From JACCTH01 sp963761985 (GTDB lineage: Bacteria; Actinomycetota; Acidimicrobiia; Spongiisociales; ZC4RG35), in NCBI GenBank assembly GCA_963761985.1, contig CAVXIT010000002.1, forward strand, positions 1 to 64,000: a stretch of 64,000 nt of DNA. The letters are read 5' to 3'. The position numbers and the translations under genes are program-made. The notes under the pieces were generated by a model. It was not told the origin of the DNA and searched no databases. It saw only the letters and a program-made list of their open reading frames with translations. Shown one piece after another: positions 24,280 through 31,983 of the stretch (position 1 is its first letter; the number at the start of each line of letters is the position of its first letter).

Positions 24280-24779
24280 AGGTTGGCGCCGAGCGCGGTC
24301 TCAACCGTGATGATATCCCCCACCACCATCTGGTCGAGGTCGAAGAATGGGCGGCCGTAGGTCGTGCGATGGCCGCTGATCACCGCGTTGCCGGGCTGAC
24401 CAGGGAGCGGAGTCTCGGGCATATGACCAGGCCCGAGCTGCAGGGTATCCCGGTCCACGCCTTCGAACAGAACCGCATCGAGGCCGATCTTGTCGATCAC
24501 GATCCGACCGAAAGGAGCCCCGACCGACGCCGCCGGCTCAATCAACAGATTTGGCAACAACTCCGGCGGAACTTCCACCTGGCCGGCGGTCGTGGTTGGC
24601 GACACCGTTTGGATTTCCCGGCGCCGGGCGTCAAGCGTTTCTTCCAGCTCCACCGACGCTTCGCGCTGGGAGCGGGCGTTGAAGAAGTCGGTGACGAACA
24701 GCTGGTAGATCAGGAAAAGGGTGACGAGGCCGGCGAGGCCGAGCAGTGACCAACCTGTCAACCGCAGGAATTTCCGCAC
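24075..24779 (-). CDS. Class E sortase
   Basis: Membrane-anchored transpeptidase of 234 aa. An N-terminal signal-anchor (WSLLGLAGLVTLFLIYQLF) precedes an extracytoplasmic sortase domain with catalytic His in VISGHRTTYGRPF, catalytic Cys in LTLTTCNPK and Arg in AAERLIIQAEL. The TTCNP signature fits actinobacterial class E sortases, which attach LAxTG-type proteins to the cell wall. No obvious substrate gene is adjacent. TAGCCT stands 7 nt before GTG 24779, so the mRNA may be leaderless. Confidence 0.9.
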   Translation of the reverse strand: MRKFLRLTGWSLLGLAGLVTLFLIYQLFVTDFFNARSQREASVELEETLDARRREIQTVSPTTTAGQVEVPPELLPNLLIEPAASVGAPFGRIVIDKIGLDAVLFEGVDRDTLQLGPGHMPETPLPGQPGNAVISGHRTTYGRPFFDLDQMVVGDIITVETALGANLYAIRQIIVVAPTDVWVTEPIDGAWLTLTTCNPKFSAAERLIIQAELIEGPNLEYVSALTALTLRPAA

Positions 24780-24801
24780 CCGGGTCAGGCTACCCGAGGT
24801 C

Positions 24802-25563
24802 TCAACTCCAATTGGGAGACCGTTTTTCGGCGAAGGCGGTTAATCCTTCGCGAGCATCGGCGGTGAGTGTCACCGCGGTCAGGCCGTTCTGGAGAAGGTC
24901 CAGGGCGGAATCTGCATCCAGCCCACTGAGGGCGTTGAACGTCGTCCGTCCCAGCGCGATGGCGGCCGGGCTCCGAGCCGACAGTGCGTCCACAGTTTCG
25001 GTGACGACCGCGTCGAGCTCCTCCCGGCTGACGACCCTGCTGACCAGACCTAGCCGCAGAGCCTCCTCCGGATCGATCAACCGACCGCTGGCCATGAGCT
25101 CGTAGACGGATTTGGGCGAGGCCGCCCGGAGCAGCGGCACGCTAATCATCATCGGCCAGAGCCCTACTCCAACCTCGGGCATCCCGAGCCGGGCGTCGGC
25201 GACGCAAATAGTGATGTCGCACGCCACCGCCAGACCAAGTCCGCCGGCAAGTGCGTGACCGTTGACTCGGGCAATCGTGGTCTTGTCGCCGTTCCACATC
25301 GCCCGGAAGAGGTCGGCGATCGCACCCCGGGTGCGGTGCAACCCGATGGGGTCGTCGAAGAATCCAGCGGCAAGATCCCCACCCGCGGAGAAAGCCTGCT
25401 CGCCCGCACCGGTGATGACAATGCACCTCACCGCGGGGTCGGCGTTCGCCTCTTGGGTGAAGCGCAGGAGGCTCTCCACGGTGGGTGCGCTCAAGGGATT
25501 CCGTCGCTCGGGCTCGTCGATGGTGATCGTCGCCCGGGTTCCATCTATGTCAAATTTCACCAT
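24802..25563 (-). CDS. Enoyl-CoA hydratase/isomerase family protein
   Basis: Crotonase-fold protein of 253 aa acting on acyl-CoA esters. Oxyanion-hole segments AFSAGGDLAAG and HALAGGLGLAVACDI are present. The glutamate of the E164 type is kept in GMPEVGVG, but the E144 position in GGLGLA is not glutamate, so a simple hydratase role is uncertain and an isomerase or other crotonase activity is possible. ATG 25563 gives the usual N-terminus (KFDIDGTRATITIDEPERRN). An upstream in-frame start would overlap the divergent gene. Confidence 0.85.
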   Translation of the reverse strand: MVKFDIDGTRATITIDEPERRNPLSAPTVESLLRFTQEANADPAVRCIVITGAGEQAFSAGGDLAAGFFDDPIGLHRTRGAIADLFRAMWNGDKTTIARVNGHALAGGLGLAVACDITICVADARLGMPEVGVGLWPMMISVPLLRAASPKSVYELMASGRLIDPEEALRLGLVSRVVSREELDAVVTETVDALSARSPAAIALGRTTFNALSGLDADSALDLLQNGLTAVTLTADAREGLTAFAEKRSPNWS

Positions 25564-25598
25564 CTGGCGCACAACCCTCCGTGTGATACCGTCGGCCG

Positions 25599-26183
25599 AT
25601 GCTATGGCTGGTGATGGTCTTGTTCCTGTCCATGGCAATCGCAATCCTTCGCGGCGGCCGGTTGTCGAATTTGGGCGACATCCACCTTCGTCTTTGGTGG
25701 CTGCTTCCGCTCGGATTCGCGATGCAGTTTGCCGCCCGCTTCGTGCCTCCGCAGCGGTCGGGCCTCGGAGTCGGCCTCATCCTCGCCAGCTACGTCCCGC
25801 TCGTGATCTTGGTCCTGCTGAATCGTGATCGGCCCGGGCTTTGGTTGGCAGGCTTCGGCGTTTTGATGAACTTCACGGTCATCCTGATCAACGGAGGCAT
25901 GCCGGTGCTCGCAGAAGCCGCTGAGGTTGCCTCGGGATTCGCGTCGGGCGATCCGGTGATCGCCGACAGCTACAAGCACGTCGTCCTCAATCGCGATTCG
26001 TTGCTGCCGTTCCTGGCCGATGTGATTCCAATCCGCATCGCCAACTACGGTCAGGTGCTTTCTCTCGGTGACGTCTTTCTCGCCGTTGGACTCGGACGCT
26101 TCATCGAGTTCGAATTGCGCCGACCAGTTCGTTGGTTCAAGCGAGGCGCGCGAGCTGAAGCGGGGAGCGCGTCGCGCCTCTAA
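25599..26183 (+). CDS. DUF5317 membrane protein
   Basis: Polytopic membrane protein of 194 aa with about five helices. It carries the DUF5317 hallmarks: GGRLSNLGDIHLRLWWLLPL early, ILINGGMPVLAEAA in the middle, and ANYGQVLSLGDVFLAVGLG near the end. Function is unknown; the family is common in Actinomycetota and Chloroflexota, often beside HD-domain membrane proteins, as here. TACCGT at 25587-25592 lies exactly 6 nt before the ATG (leaderless). Confidence 0.85.
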   Translation: MLWLVMVLFLSMAIAILRGGRLSNLGDIHLRLWWLLPLGFAMQFAARFVPPQRSGLGVGLILASYVPLVILVLLNRDRPGLWLAGFGVLMNFTVILINGGMPVLAEAAEVASGFASGDPVIADSYKHVVLNRDSLLPFLADVIPIRIANYGQVLSLGDVFLAVGLGRFIEFELRRPVRWFKRGARAEAGSASRL

Positions 26184-27403
26184 GCGGGCGACGGGTCAAA
26201 CGCCTTTCGGCGTTCGAGCACCTGCCGCAACACCGCGATCACGGTCGGGTCGAAATCGTAAGCCGCACCCTGATGCAAAACCTCGATTGCCTGTAGGGGG
26301 GAGAGCTGGCGTCCAACCACGAGGTTGTCATACGAGCTCGCCGCGCGCACGACCTTGGAAACAACTGAGATGCTGGGATCGCTCTGCTCCCCCGGCTTGC
26401 GATACGGCTCGTGCAGCCGACGCACGTGCTCGGCGATTGGAGTCAACGAAGGCGCCTCGCTGATGATCTCGGCGCCCCAACGCGCAATGTCGTCATCGGT
26501 ATAGCCGAGACGGAGAATTGCTGGCTCGGTAAGAGTGATGCGGCCGATGTCATGCATGAGCGACGCGTATTCGAGATCTTCCAGCTCACGGCGGCCCAGG
26601 CCCAAGTCATACCCGACTTCTTGCGCGAGAGCGGCGGTTCGATCCGCGTGGCCTTCAACCCCGAGGCCGGCCACCTCAGGAATTCGAGCCAGCGCCCTGA
26701 TCGTCTGCCGGTAAGTGCGCTTGATGGTGGCAAATCGCCCGAAAGCACTGCGGGCAAACAGAAACGGGAGGCCGGCGACACCGAGGGCCCAGGGGCCGAT
26801 TTCCCGTGCGGCCAGGGCGAAAAGGGCTCCGGTGGCGACCAAGCTCACAAAGACATTGAGGTCGCCGACCATGCCGACGAGACTCGAATCAACGCTGTAG
26901 GGCGAGCGCCGCTCGATGATCATTGCGGCGACCAGGATCAGGAGCCAGGCTGTGGCGCCAACGGTAAGCGGGAGCATTACCCGCCAGCCGAGCTCGATTT
27001 CTTGGACCGCGGGTTGAGGCAGCACCCACGCAAAAACCAGCACATAAGCCGTCATCGACACTATGCGGGCGATGAAGTGGTGGGCGACATTCATCGCCCC
27101 GCGAAACAGCAGAATGACCAGGCCGAGCGCGAACCCGAGAGCTACGACCGCCATGCACGAACCGAGGTCGACTGATTCGCCATTGCCGAAATAGATCGGC
27201 GCCGCGGCCGCGATCGCAACACCGAACCCGAACCAGCGATCGCCTTGAGCCGGTACCCGGATTTGGGTCGCCACGGCCATGACCAGCACTCCTCCGGCCA
27301 GGACCAATATTGAAGCCCGGGCGAAGCCCAAACCGATCGCTCCAATCGCAACGGCGCCGGCGAGGGTGATCAGAATCTGAACTACTGCCTTAGACCGATT
27401 CAA
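26180..27403 (-). CDS. Membrane HD-domain protein, degenerate HD-GYP
   Basis: A 407-aa protein. About eight hydrophobic helices fill the first 230 residues, then a cytoplasmic HD domain has HADRTAALAQEVG and the HD pair in LMHDIGRITL. The region where HD-GYP enzymes have HHE..DG.GYP reads VRRLHEPYRKPGE, so the GYP signature is lost. It may be an altered phosphodiesterase or a binding subunit. TTG 27403 is chosen because GCAAGGAGCGG lies just upstream; it overlaps the stop of the preceding HD-GYP gene by 14 bp, so the two are coupled. Confidence 0.8.
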   Translation of the reverse strand: MNRSKAVVQILITLAGAVAIGAIGLGFARASILVLAGGVLVMAVATQIRVPAQGDRWFGFGVAIAAAAPIYFGNGESVDLGSCMAVVALGFALGLVILLFRGAMNVAHHFIARIVSMTAYVLVFAWVLPQPAVQEIELGWRVMLPLTVGATAWLLILVAAMIIERRSPYSVDSSLVGMVGDLNVFVSLVATGALFALAAREIGPWALGVAGLPFLFARSAFGRFATIKRTYRQTIRALARIPEVAGLGVEGHADRTAALAQEVGYDLGLGRRELEDLEYASLMHDIGRITLTEPAILRLGYTDDDIARWGAEIISEAPSLTPIAEHVRRLHEPYRKPGEQSDPSISVVSKVVRAASSYDNLVVGRQLSPLQAIEVLHQGAAYDFDPTVIAVLRQVLERRKAFDPSPA

Positions 27404-28784
27404 TAACCGCTCCTTGCTCGGCAAGGCGACGGGCGAGCTCATCGTCGTCGAGTTGCTTCGATCCATATGTCTCGCCCACGCGCGCCAGGCTGCGCTGCAA
27501 TGCATCGATCACATCTGGATCGAACTGCGTGCCCGCATTTCGGCGCAGCTCACCGAGGGCATAGGTCTGCGTGAGCGCCATGCGATAGCTCCTGGTTGAG
27601 GTCATCGCGTCGAATGCGTCGGCGACCGCCAGGATCGAGCTCTCCATACTCGGAGGTAAGCCTTTGCGATGACCGCTGCCCCCGTAGCCGTTTCCGTCGT
27701 AGTGGGAGTGATGACCGGAGGCGATCTCAACCATCGGTTCGAGGAATTCGACCTCGGCGAGGATCTCCTCAACCATATGGGCGTGGGTCTGCATTTCTTC
27801 GTACTCGTCGCCCGTCAAGCGCCCCTTTTTTCGAATCAGCTCGGCGGGCACAGCGAGCTTGCCGACATCGTGAATCAAGGCGGCCCAGCGGAGCCGCTCG
27901 AGCTGCGTGCCGGAGAAATGCAACTCCTCACCAATCAATTGGGCGAAGTAGGCCACCCGTTCGGTATGACCCCGGGTGTAAAGGTCCTTCGCCTCGAGTG
28001 CCTTGATAAACCCTCGCAAGGTCGCCTCGTGCGCCTCGCGTAGCTGGCTGAACGAGGACAGCGAGAGGTGGCCGATCAAATAGACAATCAAAATCAGCGG
28101 AGTCACCGCAGGCTGAGCAAGGAACATCGTTGCACCCAAAAGTCCCCCGACGACGCCCATAACAAGGAGGGAGGCGAGGACGGTCGGCATCTGTGACCAC
28201 GGAAGAACGTCCCGCTTGCGATACACCAACCGGACAGCGACCAGAACCAGCTGCCAGTTGATGAGCGTGTAAGCAAGTGATGCAAGTGTGCCGGCGAGGG
28301 CTATCGCAGCCAGGTCATTGCGAGTAGCAACCCCCACATTGCGCAACCCAATGTCGAGGATTAGGCCTGCCGTCGCCGCGGCGACAGTCAATTGACCAAA
28401 GTTGGCGATCGGCTGGAACCAGCGCCGCTCCCGAATGTCCTGGGCGACCAGGGGTCCGAGGGCGGCGATCGCAGCCATCCCGAGCGCGGCGGAGTTGCCT
28501 TCCAGAGCAAAAACGACACCAGCAGTCAGAGCCACCATCACTGAAGAGCTTTGGAACAGCCGGTCATTGACCTCGACCGAATTGAATTCGAGAACTACAA
28601 ACGCCGTGGCAAAAAGGACAAACCTCCAAAACGACGGGAACCGCCCGTCGAAGGCGATGAGGGCGGCGAGAGTTAAGAGGCCCGAAATTGAATAGGCGAG
28701 CCCCAGAGTGAAGCGGCGTTTGACAAGTCCGGTCATTGATTGGTAGGAGGGTTTTAGCGGTAAGGCCGGGGAAACCGACGGCAT
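27390..28784 (-). CDS. Membrane-bound HD-GYP phosphodiesterase
   Basis: A 464-aa protein. About eight membrane helices (30-245) form a MASE-like sensory module, followed by an HD-GYP domain: H273 in RGHTERVAYF, H305/D306 in LIHDVGKLAVP, H358/H359 in SGHHSHYDGNGYGG. The GYP tripeptide is GYG here, while the metal-binding residues are intact, so hydrolysis of cyclic di-GMP or a related dinucleotide is likely. Start ATG 28784 lies 4 nt after the stop of a 29-codon gene with a near-perfect ribosome-binding site, so re-initiation probably drives its translation. Downstream it couples to a second HD protein. Confidence 0.87.
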   Translation of the reverse strand: MPSVSPALPLKPSYQSMTGLVKRRFTLGLAYSISGLLTLAALIAFDGRFPSFWRFVLFATAFVVLEFNSVEVNDRLFQSSSVMVALTAGVVFALEGNSAALGMAAIAALGPLVAQDIRERRWFQPIANFGQLTVAAATAGLILDIGLRNVGVATRNDLAAIALAGTLASLAYTLINWQLVLVAVRLVYRKRDVLPWSQMPTVLASLLVMGVVGGLLGATMFLAQPAVTPLILIVYLIGHLSLSSFSQLREAHEATLRGFIKALEAKDLYTRGHTERVAYFAQLIGEELHFSGTQLERLRWAALIHDVGKLAVPAELIRKKGRLTGDEYEEMQTHAHMVEEILAEVEFLEPMVEIASGHHSHYDGNGYGGSGHRKGLPPSMESSILAVADAFDAMTSTRSYRMALTQTYALGELRRNAGTQFDPDVIDALQRSLARVGETYGSKQLDDDELARRLAEQGAVIESV

Positions 28785-28788
28785 TGCA

Positions 28789-28878
28789 TCAGCCGATCTT
28801 GAGAGAGGCGGAACCCGCCATGATCATCGCTGCCAGGCTTCCCAGGGAGGCAATGACCTTCAACAGCTTGCCCTTCAT
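28789..28878 (-). CDS. 29-residue micropeptide heading the HD-GYP operon
   Basis: ATG 28878 to TGA 28789 encodes a lysine-rich N-terminus (MKGKLLK) followed by a hydrophobic, amphipathic segment (VIASLGSLAAMIMAG) and a short tail ending LKIG. The translation signal is AAAAAAGGTGATCCT directly before ATG. GGTGATCC matches eight bases of the anti-Shine-Dalgarno 3' end and the core spacing is about 7 nt, by far the strongest site I found in the window. The stop is 4 nt before the HD-GYP ATG. Its character recalls the leader half of AgrD-type signal peptides but there is no cysteine. It could be a signal, a membrane partner or a translational leader. Confidence 0.6.
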   Translation of the reverse strand: MKGKLLKVIASLGSLAAMIMAGSASLKIG

Positions 28879-28902
28879 AGGATCACCTTTTTTGGTTCAG
28901 TT

Positions 28903-29027
28903 CACTGGTCGGCTAACGACCGGTGGACATATCCGCTCCGCTGGGTGGTGATTGTGAGGCATTTTCTTTGGCACCAACTGAAGGTGCCGCCGGCTGTTCC
29001 CCGTACTTTCCCGGCCGAAGCCGGGAA
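28903..29027 (-). promoter_or_regulatory. Hairpin-rich leader of the micropeptide/HD-GYP operon
   Basis: Read on the minus strand, three hairpins precede the micropeptide. They are TTCCCGGC-TTCG-GCCGGGAA (29027-29008, a UUCG tetraloop), GGCACC-TTCAGTT-GGTGCC (28988-28970), and CACCGGTCG/CGACCAGTG with a 5-nt loop (28925-28903, one G-T pair). The last ends 13 nt before the ribosome-binding site. No T-tract follows any of them, so they are not terminators. I find no core motif of the known cyclic-di-GMP or cyclic-di-AMP riboswitches. The rest of 28879-29174 holds the leaderless promoter of the plus-strand gene at 29175 and nothing else I recognise. Confidence 0.45.
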
Positions 29028-29174
29028 CTCTGTTGTCAACGAAGAGCCCCTCCTGCCGACGTATCGGCTGACTCTGCCCGACTGCGGTGGAACACTAACG
29101 ATCTAGTGATTCGGCCACAAGAGCAAACCGTCAACCACCCTAAGTGTTTTTTTTCGGTTGGCTACGCTGAGAAA

Positions 29175-29792
29175 GTGAACCTGCGGGACTTCGAAGAGCA
29201 ACTGCGAAAATTGCCAGGAGTCGAGGCAGCCAGGGTCATCACCAACGGATCGACGGTGACCGAGGTCCACGTCGTGACCCGTCTCGACAAAGCTCCCAAA
29301 CAAGTCGTCCGGGACGTGCAAACTTTGGCTCAGGCGGCATATTCACTGGCGCTCGACCGGAGGGTGGTATCCGTGGTCCAGATCCCGGAGTCTGACTTGT
29401 CCCAGGGTGACCGCCCTGTCGTTGTTGATGTCTCCGAGCAACTCGACGGAGCACATACGAAAGTCTCGGTGACGTTGTCCTGGCAAGCGGACAATCTGGT
29501 CGGATCCGTCGATGGCGCCGCGGGCGAAACGACCCGCTACCGGTTGATCGCGGAAGCGGCGGTTGCAGCACTGCAACAGGCTTTGCAAGAAACTTCAGCT
29601 TTCGGAGTCACTTCGGTCGATCTCGTCATGCTCGGCGGTCGGCGCATCGCCATTGCTCAGGTCGTGATCGTGAGCGAGGGCAAGGAGAGGTTGATGGTGG
29701 GGTCGGCGCTTGTCGATGGCGACCCCGGCCGGGCGATTGTGCGGGCAGTTCTGGACGCCCTCAATCGTCACATTCCCGAACTTCGCCGATAG
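29175..29792 (+). CDS. Uncharacterised protein, leaderless
   Basis: A 205-aa soluble protein. The N-terminal 65 residues (LRDFEEQLRKLPGVEAARVI, STVTEVHVVT, KQVVRDVQTLAQA) look like a small alpha-beta domain of the ACT or heavy-metal-associated type. The second half (YRLIAEAAVAALQQALQE, FGVTSVDLVMLGGRRIAIA) may repeat a similar fold. No catalytic motif is visible. GTG 29175 is chosen because TACGCT lies exactly 6 nt upstream; the frame is open further upstream but that part is rich in non-coding-like sequence. It diverges from the HD-GYP operon. Confidence 0.7.
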   Translation: MNLRDFEEQLRKLPGVEAARVITNGSTVTEVHVVTRLDKAPKQVVRDVQTLAQAAYSLALDRRVVSVVQIPESDLSQGDRPVVVDVSEQLDGAHTKVSVTLSWQADNLVGSVDGAAGETTRYRLIAEAAVAALQQALQETSAFGVTSVDLVMLGGRRIAIAQVVIVSEGKERLMVGSALVDGDPGRAIVRAVLDALNRHIPELRR

Positions 29793-29800
29793 AGGGCGCC

Positions 29801-31348
29801 TTGGCGACGGCTGCGGTTGTCACACCACACTTTCTCGCCACGGCGGCCGGGATCGACATTATTTCGATAGGAGGATCGGCGATCGACGCCGCGATCGCGG
29901 CGAATGCGGTTCTGGGAGTAGTGGCCCCCGAGACCTGCGGCCTTGGCGGCGACCTTTTCGCCCTCGTCTTCGAACCCGGACAAAAGGAGCCAACAGCCCT
30001 CAACTCGTCCGGCCGTTCAGGTTCGAACGTGTCGAGCCAGGCGCTGCGCGACCAAGGTCTGGCGGACATGCCCGTGATGGGTCCGGAGACCGTCACGATT
30101 CCCGGTTGCGTGGATGGCTGGTTCGCTCTCGCCGCTCGCTACGGGCATCTCGCGTGGAGCGAGCGCCTGGCACCGGCCCTGCGTTATGCCGATTCCGGTT
30201 TTCCGGTCTCGAATGAACTCGCCCGCAGCACCTCGTTGCGGTTCGAGCAGCTAGCCCCTCAGTCGATTGGCCGCCACTTGCTCCCAAATGGACGGCCACC
30301 TCAGCCGGGCGAGACTATTGCTCGACCGGACCTGGCGGCGACGCTTCGCACGATCGCAGCCGGCACGCGCGACGCTTTCTACCTGGGAGCCCCGGGAGCG
30401 GCAATCAGCGAGGCGGTCGACGGTTCGATTTCGAGAGAGGATCTGGCGTCCAACCAGGCCGAGTGGGTGAAACCCCTCGGTCTGCAGGTTTTTGGGCTTG
30501 AAGCCTGGACCGTCCCACCCAACTCCCAGGGCTATCTCACCCTGGCCTCGGCCGCGGTTTACGAGAGCTGGAAAACCGGTGCCCAAACCGATGAATTGGC
30601 CGATGTCGATCGGTGGCATCTGGCTATCGAGGCCTACCGATCGCAAGTGGCCGACCGCGATCTCGTGCTCGCCGACGCTGACCACCTTCCGTTTCCGGCG
30701 CCGGAGTTGTTCGCCCCTGCTCGTCTTTCGCCTCGGCTTGACCTCGGAAGCCGCCAGAATTTTCGGGAAACCAAACGCGCTCCCGGGGGCACGGCGTTTC
30801 TATGTGTCCTCGATCAAAGTGGGCTGGGGGTGTCGTTCATTCAGTCGAACTACATGGGCCTCGGCAGCTCGGTCGGTGCCGGCTCAGCTGGCTTCGTGCT
30901 TCAGAACCGCGGAGCCGGTTTCAATCTCGAGCCGGGACATCCCAATGAGCTCGGTCCCGGCAAGCGGCCGCTGCATACGCTCGCACCTTCGCTCTGGACC
31001 CAGGAGGGAAGGCTCCACACCATCCTGGGAACCCGCGGCGGCGACTACCAGCCACAGCTCCTCTTGCAGATGGCGATTCGGATGTTCGACCTCGGGGACT
31101 CGCCGGCGGAGGCCCAGACCCAACCTCGCTGGGTCGTCGAGGAGGTCGACGATTCGGACGGCCCGGTCCGAGTCGAGGAGAGCACCCCGGCGGAGATCGT
31201 CAAAGGTTTGCGGGAGCGGGGCCATCCAATCGAAGTGGCAACTGGGGTGCAGGGAGGCTGGGGTCCGGTTTCAGTGATTCGAGGGGGTCCTGCGGTCGAA
31301 GCCGCCGCGGACCCCCGGGTGGGCACAGCCGCCGCGGAAACGCTGTGA
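29801..31348 (+). CDS. Gamma-glutamyltransferase family Ntn-hydrolase
   Basis: A 515-aa member of the gamma-glutamyltranspeptidase family, which splits itself before a threonine to form two subunits. The large-subunit start has ATAAGIDIISIGGSAIDAAI and GLGGDLFALVFEPG. The predicted nucleophile is the Thr in APGGTAFLCVLDQSG. Later blocks are SNYMGLGSSVGAGSAGFVLQ and GTRGGDYQPQLLLQ. No clear signal peptide is seen, so it may be cytosolic, unlike classical GGT. TTG 29801 is an assumed start, 8 bp after the previous gene. Its stop overlaps the phosphatase start by GTGA. Confidence 0.85.
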   Translation: MATAAVVTPHFLATAAGIDIISIGGSAIDAAIAANAVLGVVAPETCGLGGDLFALVFEPGQKEPTALNSSGRSGSNVSSQALRDQGLADMPVMGPETVTIPGCVDGWFALAARYGHLAWSERLAPALRYADSGFPVSNELARSTSLRFEQLAPQSIGRHLLPNGRPPQPGETIARPDLAATLRTIAAGTRDAFYLGAPGAAISEAVDGSISREDLASNQAEWVKPLGLQVFGLEAWTVPPNSQGYLTLASAAVYESWKTGAQTDELADVDRWHLAIEAYRSQVADRDLVLADADHLPFPAPELFAPARLSPRLDLGSRQNFRETKRAPGGTAFLCVLDQSGLGVSFIQSNYMGLGSSVGAGSAGFVLQNRGAGFNLEPGHPNELGPGKRPLHTLAPSLWTQEGRLHTILGTRGGDYQPQLLLQMAIRMFDLGDSPAEAQTQPRWVVEEVDDSDGPVRVEESTPAEIVKGLRERGHPIEVATGVQGGWGPVSVIRGGPAVEAAADPRVGTAAAETL

Positions 31349-31983
31349 CGGTTCTCGTTTGTGTTCGCCACGGCGAGGCCGAAGGCAACTCCCATCATCG
31401 ATTTATCGGACAGAACGACGTGCATCTCACTGATCGAGGGCGCCAACAGGCCGTACTGCTCGCCGCCCGGCTCGGCAAGCTACCGATCAGCCGCATTATT
31501 TCTTCGGACCTGCGCCGCACTCTCGACACGGTCGAGCCCGCGGCAGAGGCCCTGTCGCTTCCCGTCGAGCAAGACGCGCGTCTCCGCGAGATCGCCAATG
31601 GCGAATGGAGCGGGCTGCTCCCAGACGAGATCGCAAGCGAGTGGCCCGAAATGTGGATCGCATATCGGTCCGGTGAAGATGTGCTGCGACCCGGTGGTGA
31701 GAGTTGGCAGCAAGTGCGCGAGCGGGTCTTGTCACTGGTCGAGGAGTTGCCCAACGACGATTCACTCGTCTTGTTCAGCAGTCATGGTGGTCCCAGTTTG
31801 TGCCTAGCCCAATGGGCACTCGGGATCGAAACCGGCCGCAACATTTTTCGGGGTCCGCTGGCGGCGGTCGACAACACCGGGATAGTGGCAATAGACCTGC
31901 GCGGGCCGCGTTTGCTGGCCTTCAACGACCTCGGACATCTCGGGGACCGTTTGCCCAGCCTGCCCCTGCCGTTCGACTCCTAA
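31345..31983 (+). CDS. Histidine phosphatase family protein
   Basis: Phosphoglycerate-mutase-like phosphatase of 212 aa. The phospho-His motif is VRHGEAEGN (7-15), with Arg in SSDLRRTLDTVEPA, Glu in REIANGEWSG and the second His in LFSSHGGPS. The substrate cannot be told; relatives include cobalamin and sugar phosphatases. GTG 31345 overlaps the gamma-glutamyltransferase stop, and its TAA shares bases with the stop of the convergent LLM oxidoreductase. Confidence 0.88.
   Translation: MTVLVCVRHGEAEGNSHHRFIGQNDVHLTDRGRQQAVLLAARLGKLPISRIISSDLRRTLDTVEPAAEALSLPVEQDARLREIANGEWSGLLPDEIASEWPEMWIAYRSGEDVLRPGGESWQQVRERVLSLVEELPNDDSLVLFSSHGGPSLCLAQWALGIETGRNIFRGPLAAVDNTGIVAIDLRGPRLLAFNDLGHLGDRLPSLPLPFDS

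Noticed and set aside
28879..29110. Cyclic-di-GMP (GEMM) or cyclic-di-AMP riboswitch before the HD-GYP operon
   Set aside because: The conserved core blocks of both classes are missing; only generic hairpins are present.
28923..29174. Upstream extension of the gene starting at 29175
   Set aside because: It would read through the hairpins of the divergent operon; TACGCT placed 6 nt before GTG 29175 marks the likely start.
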